Shown here piece after piece: positions 21,162 to 29,236 of a stretch of DNA of 64,000 bases. The position numbers were made by a program, and so were the translations under genes. The stretch is from CBDAQR01 sp965199055 (GTDB taxonomy: Bacteria > Pseudomonadota > Gammaproteobacteria > Pseudomonadales > Halieaceae), in the NCBI GenBank assembly GCA_965199055.1, contig CBDAQR010000003.1:806001-870000 (forward strand), read 5' to 3'. A model generated the notes under the pieces. It had not been told where the DNA came from and did not search any database. It saw nothing but the letters and a program-made list of their open reading frames with translations. The stretch's first letter is position 1. Each line of letters opens with the position of its first letter.

Positions 21162-21175
21162 TTGATCTGCATCAA
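21162..21175. promoter_or_regulatory. perfect FNR/Anr-type box upstream of hsaA
   Basis: TTGAT-CTGC-ATCAA matches the FNR/Anr consensus TTGAT-N4-ATCAA at every defined base. Its centre lies about 113 bases before the hsaA start codon and roughly 58-61 bases before a start site implied by TATGAA at 21215. That is near the class I activator distance. Confidence 0.5.
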
Positions 21176-21281
21176 GTCGACTTCTGGTCACCCCCACCTT
21201 TAGTGCAAATGGGGTATGAATAGCCGCATGCGAGACGCCATAGTCGCCGCCATCGAAGACTAAAACGCTCAGGAGAAGCCT

Positions 21282-22469
21282 ATGACTGCACAACAATTGA
21301 CCCACGCGGAAATGCTTTACAAGAAGGCGCGTGAGCTAGTGCCTGCGCTGCGCGAACGCACCAGAGAAACCGCCGAACTAGGCAAACTGCCAAACAGCAC
21401 AATCAGCGCCATGCAGGAAGCCGGCTTCTTCCGCATTATGCAGCCCGCACGCTACGGCGGCTTCGAGCTGGATCCTGAGGTGTTTTTCCGGGTGCAAATG
21501 ATCCTCGCCGAAGGCTGCATGTCCACCGCCTGGGTACTCGGCGTGGTGGCCATCCACAACTGGCAGTTGGCACTATTCGATGACCGCGCCCAGCAGGATG
21601 TCTGGGGCGAGGACGACAGCACGCTGATTTCTTCATCCTACATGCCCGTGGGCAAAGTGGAACACGTGGACGGCGGCTACAAACTTAGTGGCCACTGGGG
21701 CTTCTCTTCCGGGTCAAAGCACTGCGACTGGGCCTTTCTCGGCGCTATGGTACCCCCAAGCGAAGAGGGCGAGGCACCGGACTACCGCACCTTCCTCGTT
21801 CCACGTGCTGACTATGAGATCGTCGACAACTGGGATGTATCCGGCCTCGAGGGCACCGGCAGTAACGACATCCTTGTTAAGGATGCTTTCGTTCCCGAGT
21901 ACCGCACCCATCGATCCATCCACGGCTTCGAGTGCAATAGCCCGGGCAATGCTGTCAATGACCACTATATCTTCAAGCTTCCTTTTGGCCAGATCTTCGT
22001 GCGCGCGGTGTGCAGTTCTGCCGTGGGTTGCCTCAAAGGCGTCACAGATGCCTATATAACGGTGAACAAGGACCGGGTCGGCCTGAATGACGGCAATAAG
22101 ATTGCCACGGACCCGGATGCGCAGATGGCGCTGGCTATGGCGATTTCCACCGTAGATGAATGCGAAACCATCATGTTCCGCAATTTTGACCGCATGATTG
22201 ACGCCGCACGCTGTAGCAGCACATTGCCTATCGAGGAGCGCATCAAGATGCGCTTTGATGCCTCGCTGGTGGCCGGCAAGTGCAGCGACGCCATCAACAA
22301 GATGTTTATCGCCTGCGGTGCCCAGGGCATTTTCCGAGATCATCCGCTCAATCGCGCCTGGCTCGACATCAACGCCGGCCGAACCCATGTCGCCAATAAT
22401 CCGTTCAAGTTTGGACGCAACCTCGGCGGCACCTTGATGGGTGGCGATAACACCGATTTCTTCCTCTAA
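21282..22469 (+). CDS. hsaA: HsaA-like flavin-dependent monooxygenase, oxygenase component
   Basis: HsaA hydroxylates 3-HSA, the phenolic secosteroid, to the catechol 3,4-DHSA using reduced flavin from a partner reductase. The 395-residue protein has the acyl-CoA-dehydrogenase fold of group D monooxygenases. The stretch HNWQLALFDDRAQQDVWGED and the SSSYMPVG and DVSGLEGTGSND motifs closely parallel actinobacterial HsaA as I recall it, and the C-terminal half ends with GRTHVANNPFKFGRN. GGAGAAG precedes ATG 21282. An HsaC-like dioxygenase follows 23 bases later and a KshA-like Rieske enzyme after that, matching successive steroid-ring steps. The flavin reductase HsaB is not in the window. A related phenol or terpenoid substrate remains possible. 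Confidence 0.85.
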   Translation: MTAQQLTHAEMLYKKARELVPALRERTRETAELGKLPNSTISAMQEAGFFRIMQPARYGGFELDPEVFFRVQMILAEGCMSTAWVLGVVAIHNWQLALFDDRAQQDVWGEDDSTLISSSYMPVGKVEHVDGGYKLSGHWGFSSGSKHCDWAFLGAMVPPSEEGEAPDYRTFLVPRADYEIVDNWDVSGLEGTGSNDILVKDAFVPEYRTHRSIHGFECNSPGNAVNDHYIFKLPFGQIFVRAVCSSAVGCLKGVTDAYITVNKDRVGLNDGNKIATDPDAQMALAMAISTVDECETIMFRNFDRMIDAARCSSTLPIEERIKMRFDASLVAGKCSDAINKMFIACGAQGIFRDHPLNRAWLDINAGRTHVANNPFKFGRNLGGTLMGGDNTDFFL

Positions 22470-22492
22470 GCGCGAATCAAGGAGATATCCGG

Positions 22493-23401
22493 ATGGACAT
22501 TCGCGCACTCGCGTATATCAGGATCGAGAGCACCGACATTAGCCAGTGGCAGACTTTCGGGACCAAGATCCTGGGCATGATGGTCGCGCCAGGCATCGAA
22601 AAGGACGGCCATCTTTATTTAAAGATGGATGAATACAGCTATCGTTACCACGTTTTCCCGGGTAATAGCGACCGCTTCGCCTGTGCAGGCTGGGAGGTTC
22701 CCGCCCTGGCAGGTTTCGAGCAGGCGAAGGCAGAGCTCGACGCCGCGGGCATAGACTACACCGAAGGCACCGCCGAAGAGGCCGCAGAGCGCAATGTGCG
22801 CGGCTTTATCAAACTCAAAGACCCGGCCGGGCATGATCTGGAGATTTGCTATAACCCGCGGCTGGACTATGAACCGCTGAATTCTCCCGTTGGGCTCGCA
22901 GCGTTCGAGACCGGTTACCACGGCGACATGGGGCTGGGCCACATCGCCATGGCCACACCCTGCCTGCAAGAGAGCCACCATTTCTATACCGATGTGCTGG
23001 GTTTCGGCCAAACCGACTACATGCATTTCTACTTCGATCCGACCCCTGGCGACCCGGGTCAGGGGCTGCATTTCCTGCACGCCAAGAATCCGCGGCATCA
23101 CAGCCTGGCGCTATACGAAGACAGCCAGCCGCATCCGGGCGACCTGGTGCACCTGATGGCAGAAGTTCCGTCGCTGGATGATTTCGGCCACTTCATGGAT
23201 CGAATACACGCCGCGGGCACGCGGGTGGTCACCGGCATGGGACGTCACACCAACGACAAGATGGTCTCGACCTACATCGAATCGCCCGCGGGTTTTGCAC
23301 TGGAGTACGGCTTCGATGGCGTTCAGATCGATTGGCAAAACTACACACCCACCGAGAGCAGCGTCACCAGTCATTGGGGTCACCGGTGGAACGAAGGCTA
23401 A
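22493..23401 (+). CDS. hsaC: HsaC-like extradiol catechol dioxygenase
   Basis: This type I extradiol dioxygenase would cleave the catechol ring of 3,4-DHSA next to the hydroxyls, using Fe(II). The 302-residue protein is two vicinal-oxygen-chelate modules. The iron ligands can be placed: His150 in GLGHIAM, a His of NPRHHSL (202/203) and Glu271 in FALEYG. The acid-base His252 lies in GRHTNDKM and Tyr261 follows. The N-terminus MDIRALAYIRIESTDISQW resembles HsaC more than BphC. AAGGAG lies before ATG 22493. It is 23 bases after hsaA and 22 bases before kshA, so the three are surely one operon. The hydrolase HsaD is not present here. Confidence 0.88.
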   Translation: MDIRALAYIRIESTDISQWQTFGTKILGMMVAPGIEKDGHLYLKMDEYSYRYHVFPGNSDRFACAGWEVPALAGFEQAKAELDAAGIDYTEGTAEEAAERNVRGFIKLKDPAGHDLEICYNPRLDYEPLNSPVGLAAFETGYHGDMGLGHIAMATPCLQESHHFYTDVLGFGQTDYMHFYFDPTPGDPGQGLHFLHAKNPRHHSLALYEDSQPHPGDLVHLMAEVPSLDDFGHFMDRIHAAGTRVVTGMGRHTNDKMVSTYIESPAGFALEYGFDGVQIDWQNYTPTESSVTSHWGHRWNEG

Positions 23402-23423
23402 GCACAAATCGCGAGGAGCAAAC

Positions 23424-24527
23424 ATGACCGCTGAACAAAAAATTCAAACCAAAAGAGAACCCTATGTCATCCGCGCCGATGAACGAGAAGAACGCTACGC
23501 GCGCGGCTGGTATGTGATCGGCAACTCAGCCAGTGTGAGTCTGAAACCGCGCAAGCTGGAAGTCTTCGGCACCAAACTGGTGGTCTATCGCGGTAAACAG
23601 GATGGCGAGGTGCATATCCTGGATGCCTACTGCCCGCATATGGGCGGTGATCTCAGTCACGGGGAAGTCAAAGGCAACTCTGTCGTTTGTCCCTTCCACT
23701 TGTGGAGTTGGGGTAGTGATGGTGTGTGTGATGACATTCCCTACGCCAGCAAAAATCCCGATAAGGCCGTGATCAAATCCTGGCCGACCCTTGAGAAGAA
23801 CGGCCTGGTATTCGTCTGGCAGGATCCAGAAAACAATCCACCCATTCCCGAACAGGAGCCAGAGCGCATGGAGGACTGGTACTCCGGCGACTGGACGGAT
23901 TGGGAAATGGAAGCCATCCCGATCAATTCCCTGGGCCGCGAACTGGTCGACAACATGGCGGATATGGCCCATTTCGGGCCCATCCACTACTCGACCGTAA
24001 AATCGTTCAAAAATACGATGCAAGGCCACAAGTTCGTGCAATACATGGTGGGAGGACACGAAATCCTGGTGGAGGGCGAGGCCGGCCTGATCACCAGCGT
24101 AGCGACCTATGAGGGACCTGCCTATATGACGACGACCATGACCGGCACTATGGACGGTCATCCGATGAAGGTGCACCTATTGGTGAGCCATATTCCGGTC
24201 AATATGGAGACGTTCATCATCAATTTTGGGGTAATGATGGCCGAAGACCCCAACGCCACCAAAGCTCAGAACAAAGCGATGGTTGAGGAATACATGGAGA
24301 AGAACGTCGAATCATTCCATCAAGATGTGGCTGTCTGGAACAACAAGTGCATTATCGACAATCCACTCATGTGCGACGGCGATGGCCCCATCCATATGGT
24401 ACGCAAGTGGTACAGCCAGTTCATGACTGATATTGACGAGGTCACCCAGGATCAAGTGAAAGCGCGTGAGCACACGACCCTCGAAGGTCCATCGGTCGAA
24501 GCAATCCGAGCTGAGCAGGGGTTCTAA
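23424..24527 (+). CDS. kshA: KshA-like 3-ketosteroid 9-alpha-hydroxylase, Rieske oxygenase
   Basis: KshA hydroxylates 3-ketosteroids at C9, which opens ring B together with KstD. The protein is 367 residues from ATG 23424, after GAGGAG; an upstream in-frame extension overlaps hsaC and is rejected. The Rieske 2Fe-2S ligands are Cys70/His72 and Cys89/His92 (CPHMGG and CPFHLW). The mononuclear iron site is in DNMADMAHFGPIHY (His183, His188), with Asp301 in FHQDVAVWNNK. The block IDNPLMCDGDGPIHMVRKWY is characteristic of KshA. The reductase KshB and KstD are not in the window. Confidence is high for a steroid-type Rieske oxygenase and good for KshA itself. Confidence 0.87.
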   Translation: MTAEQKIQTKREPYVIRADEREERYARGWYVIGNSASVSLKPRKLEVFGTKLVVYRGKQDGEVHILDAYCPHMGGDLSHGEVKGNSVVCPFHLWSWGSDGVCDDIPYASKNPDKAVIKSWPTLEKNGLVFVWQDPENNPPIPEQEPERMEDWYSGDWTDWEMEAIPINSLGRELVDNMADMAHFGPIHYSTVKSFKNTMQGHKFVQYMVGGHEILVEGEAGLITSVATYEGPAYMTTTMTGTMDGHPMKVHLLVSHIPVNMETFIINFGVMMAEDPNATKAQNKAMVEEYMEKNVESFHQDVAVWNNKCIIDNPLMCDGDGPIHMVRKWYSQFMTDIDEVTQDQVKAREHTTLEGPSVEAIRAEQGF

Positions 24528-24571
24528 ACCGGCGGTAGCAGCGAACACCCGTACTGCTGCGGCGCGATTGG

Positions 24572-25420
24572 GTGTATGGTAGCGACTCGATGGAATCGCA
24601 ACCCCCTACAATACCGGCAGCGGCCGCGCCAAGACCCGTGACTGTGAGTCGTCGCGGCTGGGAACAGGCTCGCGGCCGACCGGCAATCTCGGCGCCCTGC
24701 TGGTTCCAGATGCACTTGGACGCCAGCGAAACCGTCATCACATGGATTCCCAAGAACGCATGCTCCAATCTGCGCCACAGCGCCGCGGTAGCTAATGCTG
24801 TAGTTGACAGCGAGGATGAGTACGGCGCCATTGAGCACATGCCCTACCCATTCATCCCCAGCTACCCGCAACTGCTGCACGCCCGTCACACCTGCGTGCT
24901 GTTGCGTTGCCCTTACCGCCGGCTGATCAGCGGCTACCTGGATAAGGTTTTGACAGACGAAGGTGTAGCAAATGCGGTATCAGCTCACTACTGCAACGGC
25001 CAGCCCCCAGGCGAGATCAGTTTTCACGACTTCGTGATGGGGCTTGCGAAGAAGCAGGCAGCCTATCCCAATATTCACTGGGTGCCGCAATCAAGATTTC
25101 TCGCTTACAAAGCCTACGACCACTACTACGCTCTAGAGAACATGAGCTATGCGGTCGAACACTTGCAGTCCTGGATTGGTTTCGATTTCATTGATGTCTC
25201 TGCGCAGAAACGACACGACCTACAGCGCCATAGACGAGAAGAGAACGCGGACAACCATCTGCGTCCGGCAAGCGAGCTGAAAACGCAGATACAGCAACAG
25301 CGCGCGCCCAGCTATGAGTCGATGCTCAGCCCGGAAATCATTGCGGTAATTGACAAGATTTATCAGCAGGACCTGGAGCTCTACCGCCGGGTCTGTGATA
25401 CATCAAATTTGCTGGTGTGA
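24572..25420 (+). CDS. sulfotransferase family 2 protein
   Basis: The protein would transfer sulfate from PAPS, usually to a carbohydrate in this family. Of 282 residues, the first 40 or so look disordered. The PAPS 5'-loop is WIPKNACSNLR (about 58-68) and the 3'-phosphate segment is LLRCPYRRLISGYLDKV. A later ALENMSYAVEHLQSWIGFDF stretch is also typical. No clear ribosome site marks the start; ATG 24590 is an alternative. It follows kshA by 44 bases and probably shares its transcript. Whether it acts on a steroid or on a surface glycan is open. Confidence 0.75.
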   Translation: MYGSDSMESQPPTIPAAAAPRPVTVSRRGWEQARGRPAISAPCWFQMHLDASETVITWIPKNACSNLRHSAAVANAVVDSEDEYGAIEHMPYPFIPSYPQLLHARHTCVLLRCPYRRLISGYLDKVLTDEGVANAVSAHYCNGQPPGEISFHDFVMGLAKKQAAYPNIHWVPQSRFLAYKAYDHYYALENMSYAVEHLQSWIGFDFIDVSAQKRHDLQRHRREENADNHLRPASELKTQIQQQRAPSYESMLSPEIIAVIDKIYQQDLELYRRVCDTSNLLV

Positions 25421-25464
25421 GGCCCACACACCGACCCCTGTCGGTATGTAATTTGAACGCCAAG

Positions 25465-25486
25465 AGGTCTCGCCTCGGCAAGACCT
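25465..25486. terminator. possible bidirectional terminator hairpin
   Basis: AGGTCT-CGC and GCA-AGACCT form a 9-bp stem with one wobble on the minus strand and a 4-base loop. It lies between the 3' end of the sulfotransferase (plus) and the 3' end of tRNA-Thr (minus). No T-run follows in either direction, so the call is tentative. Confidence 0.4.
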
Positions 25487-25494
25487 GGAGAATA

Positions 25495-25570
25495 TGGAGC
25501 TGGCGAGAGGAATCGAACCCCCGACCGGCTGATTACAAATCAGCTGCTCTACCTACTGAGCTACGCCAGC
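25495..25570 (-). tRNA. tRNA-Thr (anticodon TGT)
   Basis: A 76-base cloverleaf: acceptor GCTGGCG/CGCCAGC, anticodon loop TTTGTAA, T-loop TTCGATT, encoded CCA. In E. coli the matching gene thrU stands directly before tyrU-glyT-thrT-tufB. Here 4.6 kb of plus-strand genes lie between it and tRNA-Tyr. Confidence 0.97.
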
Positions 25571-25647
25571 GTTCTGTCGGGATATCCGAACCACCGTCCC
25601 GAGAAGGTGCGCAATTCTAGACAAAGGGTTTAGCGGATGCAATCAAC

Positions 25648-27180
25648 TTATTGAAGGCTCGGTTTGAACGCCAGCAAACCCGCACGCGGCTCAGCGATTT
25701 TGGCCTCATCGGGCAATAGCCAGCGGTAACCACCGTAGTACGAAATGCTTGCCTGAGCGGCCAGGATGTCGAGATACAGTTCGCCGTTCGGCCCCACGCT
25801 AATACCACCCTCACTGGTATCTGGCAGCGGGTAGGACTTGAGTATCGAGCCATCCTTCGGGTCCAGCGCCACGAGGTGCGTTTCAACCGCGGTATTGTGC
25901 TTGCGGCCGAACAAATTCATGTCGTACCCCAATAGCAGACTGGTCCATAGCACCCCTTCGGTAAGAGTGACGACGCTGTCGATATTGGCCGTAGGCTTCC
26001 CATTCTCAAACAAGCCAAACCGTGTCCAAACTTCGTCCAGATGCTGACTGGCGAATTCGCTGTAAGTTCGCGTCCACACCAACGCACCCGTGCGACCATC
26101 GATCGCGACCAACTGCTGACCTGCGAGAACGTAGACGACATCTTCCACGCCGACGGAGGGCGATGCGGCCTGCGCGTTTAAAGCGATCTGCCACAAGCGC
26201 TCACCCGTGTTTGCGTCTAGCGCAAATACGTTGCCTTTCGCCATCGCGTAAATGCGCTGCCCGTCAGCTGAGATCGCAGGGCTGGTACCACTATTGGGGG
26301 GAATATCTGCAGCGAAGGCGATCTTGAGCTCACCCTCTTCCAGATCAATGCCATACAGGTAGCCGCCCTGTTCGGTCGCACCCGCCCCAGTGATATAAAC
26401 GCGACCCGTTATCGGGTTCACGGCCGGGCTGTTGGCCACCTCATAGATGTTACCCAGCAGGATGTCCCAAATCTGCTCGGCGCGTTCGGGATCAACTAGT
26501 CCGCCGTCCCAGAGTCCGGAGGGCTTGGGCGAATCTACCGCAGCGGAGCCACCAGGCAGGTCCAGTACGGGTGCGGCGAGTTCACCGCTGGACCGATCAA
26601 ACAGCACGACTTTGCCATCTGTACTGATGCCGCCTGCCTTATCACCCACAATGATTGCAGTAACGAATACGCCGTTAATGCCGAGGGCGAGAAGATTTTT
26701 TACCCACTGCACCGAGCCATCGGGATTGAACGCCCAAAACTGGTTGGAATCGCCAAGATAGATCGATCCATCGTCCCCCAACACCGGGCAACTGACCGCC
26801 GCCATGGAATCCAGATCGTCTGCACTCTGGTAGGGCGGCGATTCCCATTTAATGCTGCCATCCGGGTTGATCGCGTGCAGCGAGCTAAAACCTTTGCCCC
26901 GTCCCGTCGTGCTATACAGTGTGCCGTCGGTCGCCACCGCCGGCGCCGTCCAAATGCCCGCACTCTGCAGGATGTGCCAATCGCGCTCCAGTTCCAGTGG
27001 CACTGTCACCAACACCTCGTCTGAGTTACTCGAGTCGCCGTGCACCGCCGCCCAGGTCGTATCCATATAGCCACTGGCGTGACGCGGGTTACCTTCGGCC
27101 AGACCCTGACAACTCATCAGCAAGCCAGCGACCAGCGCGGTGAGCCGATACTTATAGTCCATAGTGCTCATCCCCTTCAT
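25648..27180 (-). CDS. exported PQQ-like beta-propeller protein
   Basis: This is an exported protein built of PQQ/quinoprotein-type blades. Repeats such as PDGSIKWE, PDGSVQWV, TGERLWQI, TGALVWTR and KDGSILKS mark successive blades across about 510 residues. The N-terminus YRLTALVAGLLMSCQGLAEG is a signal peptide, and LMSC could be a weak lipobox. ATG 27180 abuts the stop of the preceding gene. ATG 27162, nine bases after AAGGGG, is at least as likely a start. No dehydrogenase catalytic residues are apparent, so it may be a scaffold or binding protein like BamB rather than an enzyme. It is the last gene of a three-gene unit with an SRPBCC and an MBL-like protein. Confidence 0.8.
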   Translation of the reverse strand: MKGMSTMDYKYRLTALVAGLLMSCQGLAEGNPRHASGYMDTTWAAVHGDSSNSDEVLVTVPLELERDWHILQSAGIWTAPAVATDGTLYSTTGRGKGFSSLHAINPDGSIKWESPPYQSADDLDSMAAVSCPVLGDDGSIYLGDSNQFWAFNPDGSVQWVKNLLALGINGVFVTAIIVGDKAGGISTDGKVVLFDRSSGELAAPVLDLPGGSAAVDSPKPSGLWDGGLVDPERAEQIWDILLGNIYEVANSPAVNPITGRVYITGAGATEQGGYLYGIDLEEGELKIAFAADIPPNSGTSPAISADGQRIYAMAKGNVFALDANTGERLWQIALNAQAASPSVGVEDVVYVLAGQQLVAIDGRTGALVWTRTYSEFASQHLDEVWTRFGLFENGKPTANIDSVVTLTEGVLWTSLLLGYDMNLFGRKHNTAVETHLVALDPKDGSILKSYPLPDTSEGGISVGPNGELYLDILAAQASISYYGGYRWLLPDEAKIAEPRAGLLAFKPSLQ

Positions 27181-27708
27181 TCATTCTTCGTAATAAGACT
27201 TCATTGCAACGCTGACCGCATCGACGCGATCCTGCATCGAAGCGCCGATTAAAGCGCCGCCAATCCACTCGCCCAGCAATCCTCCACGCATCTGCACGGT
27301 CAGTCGTGTACGCAGGCTCGTGTCACTCGCCTGAGCGGATTCAATCTCATAGCTAAATTGCGCGGCGGTAAACGGCAGCGGCGCGGCGCCACTCTCATCC
27401 AGCAGCTCCAGCGTGAAACCCGTTCCAGGCTGCCATTCGGTGACTGTCTCTATCAGATATTCGGTTTCCGATGCGTAAACACGGCGGCTAGCGCCCACAC
27501 CTTCGGTGATTGCGCTCGCCATCTCCGTGCGCTCAATACCTGGCACGTAGTAATGCGCCAGCGAAAGGTCGCGCAGCTTGTGCCAGGCAGCTTCCGGCGG
27601 CAGATTAATCTGCGCCTGACTTTCGAAGCTTAATATGCGCCCCGGCACAAAACCCGCCGCCACAAGCAGCAGGAAAAGTGCCAGGACCGCGAGGTGCTTC
27701 TTAGCCAT
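27181..27708 (-). CDS. SRPBCC (START-like) domain protein with N-terminal membrane anchor
   Basis: A 175-residue protein. Residues 5-25 form one hydrophobic segment (signal or anchor). The rest reads as a polyketide-cyclase/START-like fold that binds a hydrophobic ligand: FESQAQINLPPEAAWHKLRDL, the middle strands, and a long C-terminal helix (GGALIGASMQDRVDAVSVAMKS). It overlaps the MBL-like gene upstream by 8 bases and abuts the propeller gene downstream, so the three are co-translated. A periplasmic lipid or sterol carrier role would fit but is inference. Confidence 0.75.
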   Translation of the reverse strand: MAKKHLAVLALFLLLVAAGFVPGRILSFESQAQINLPPEAAWHKLRDLSLAHYYVPGIERTEMASAITEGVGASRRVYASETEYLIETVTEWQPGTGFTLELLDESGAAPLPFTAAQFSYEIESAQASDTSLRTRLTVQMRGGLLGEWIGGALIGASMQDRVDAVSVAMKSYYEE

Positions 27709-29077
27709 TGATTCGCGCTTTCACCTGCGTCATCTGGGATTGTATCCAGGCAATTTCGCTAAAGGTTTTATAGGTGTTCTGAGCCCGCTCGAGCAATGCT
27801 GCCAAAACATCAAGCTGTAACTGCAGCGCCCTCTTGCTATCAGCATCGGCTGCCACCAACGCCTCCGCCATCATCATCGCCTTCTCCAACTCTCCCGCCG
27901 CGAGCATGTCGCGAGCAGCGGCAACGACTTTCGTTTCCCCGGACAGTGCTACCAGCGTCGGGTAGATTTCATGGGGACGGTAGGGGTACAACTCACTGGT
28001 GTGGCGGTATGCGAACCAGCCTCCAGTCTGGTTGACCGTTTCGCGCACAGTCCACTGCACGCGGCCATGCTGTTGGCTCAGATGGCTCAAATGCTCGGGC
28101 AACTGAATCTCGCGCATCAGTTCGTAGACGTCTTTGCCAGCACTCAAGCCCTTCCAGATCTCATCGAACACATAGGTTGAGGCATCGCGCAGCAGCACCA
28201 GGCTTTCCATGATCTCCGTTTCGTCGGTCATGGGCTCGTCCTGTCCCGGCAACAGTATCGCGGGCTTCAGATCGATAATCGTATTAATTGTATCGATGTA
28301 CTCATCCAGCAGGCGATTACGGTCGGCCCGCACGGTGCCAATATTCGGCCACATGGGAATTTCGGGGCCTACAGATCCGCCTCCCGCAAACAAGATGCGC
28401 TCTTCCGGCATCCACAATCCCGCAGAATTTATGCCCTCGGCGCCGGGCAATGCGATCACTTCAAACTGGACCCCACCCAACTCGAACTTGTGCCCAATAT
28501 GGTCTTCAACCAGGACATCGGGCGTAATCGGGTTGTAGGGGAAGGGGTTTTCTTGCTTCTTTTTATTGCTGCTGGCGCCCTTGTCGCGCAATTCGTTCGC
28601 CCAGCTATAAAGCGCGGCGTAGCGTGGCGCGAGGTACGCACCAGCGCGCTTGCGGTAGACCATGTATTCGCTGGAAGCGCGCGTCATCATGATCTGGGTC
28701 TGTTCGTCACTGATCAGCGGAATACCCGCCACGTCATCATGCTGACCCTGGGGCAAAAAGATGTATTTGACCGGCCCTTCGATCACCTCTCTAAGCAATT
28801 CCATCTGGCGCGGGGCCTGGTGGGCAAAGCCGGTATCTATCACAATCGCGCCATCCGGCGTATTAACAGCGTAGACATTGGCCAGGCCAGAAACATAGAA
28901 CACCTTGTCGGTGATCGCGGTGCGCTCGATCGGCACCCGAATCAAGTCACCCACGGGTGTGCCACCGGCACGCACCTTGCTGGTATCCAATTCCACCTTT
29001 TCCGCGCTTTGAGCCATTCCGGCGCTGAGCGCGAACACCGCGAGGAGTGTGCGGGTTATAAGCTGCTTCATAGTCAT
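27701..29077 (-). CDS. exported MBL-fold protein with an altered metal site
   Basis: A 458-residue protein with a Sec signal peptide (about 1-25, ending MAQSAEK). The beta-lactamase-fold part (about 45-285) and the C-terminal part (TWVxR-like VQWTVRETVNQTGGWF and a helical region) resemble alkylsulfatase-type hydrolases. The metal ligands are not canonical: where HxHxDH is expected it has Q110-G-Q112-H-D114-D115, and GHGEP is replaced by GQDEP (278-282). Glu214 in PGAEG is kept. It may bind metal in another way or have lost hydrolase activity. It is the first gene of the three-gene unit, divergent from a TetR gene and controlled, I infer, by the palindrome at 29136-29163. Confidence 0.75.
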   Translation of the reverse strand: MTMKQLITRTLLAVFALSAGMAQSAEKVELDTSKVRAGGTPVGDLIRVPIERTAITDKVFYVSGLANVYAVNTPDGAIVIDTGFAHQAPRQMELLREVIEGPVKYIFLPQGQHDDVAGIPLISDEQTQIMMTRASSEYMVYRKRAGAYLAPRYAALYSWANELRDKGASSNKKKQENPFPYNPITPDVLVEDHIGHKFELGGVQFEVIALPGAEGINSAGLWMPEERILFAGGGSVGPEIPMWPNIGTVRADRNRLLDEYIDTINTIIDLKPAILLPGQDEPMTDETEIMESLVLLRDASTYVFDEIWKGLSAGKDVYELMREIQLPEHLSHLSQQHGRVQWTVRETVNQTGGWFAYRHTSELYPYRPHEIYPTLVALSGETKVVAAARDMLAAGELEKAMMMAEALVAADADSKRALQLQLDVLAALLERAQNTYKTFSEIAWIQSQMTQVKARING

Positions 29078-29135
29078 CGTAGTCGCCCCTCCAGGGGCTG
29101 CAGGTCGTTGAAGTGCATGAACAATAGATTCTAAA

Positions 29136-29163
29136 ATGGAACATTACAAGAATTATGTTCCAT
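29136..29163. promoter_or_regulatory. 28-bp palindromic operator, probably for the adjacent TetR protein
   Basis: ATGGAACAT and ATGTTCCAT are perfect 9-bp arms around a 10-base spacer. They lie in the AT-rich 159-base gap between the divergent MBL-like and TetR genes. A partial half-site (GGGACAT) follows at about 29180. Position and symmetry fit a TetR operator controlling both directions. Confidence 0.65.
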
Positions 29164-29236
29164 ATATAATCATTTAACGGGACATATTAGAGTTTATGGT
29201 TTATTATTGTAGTCCACCAATATCGACATAGCCCCG

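Larger units (their letters stand above)
20936..21281. other. intergenic region between divergent tRNA-Tyr and hsaA units
   Basis: These 346 bases contain no credible gene; the open frames across them are chance or run over tRNA-Tyr. They hold an AT-rich inverted repeat at 20945-20960 and an FNR/Anr-type box at 21162-21175. A TATGAA at 21215-21220 is a possible -10 for the hsaA unit, with no clear -35. Nothing else was seen. Confidence 0.6.

Noticed and set aside
20810..21223. 137-residue plus-strand open frame over tRNA-Tyr and the intergenic region
   Set aside because: It overlaps a certain tRNA and the promoter region, and its translation is not protein-like.
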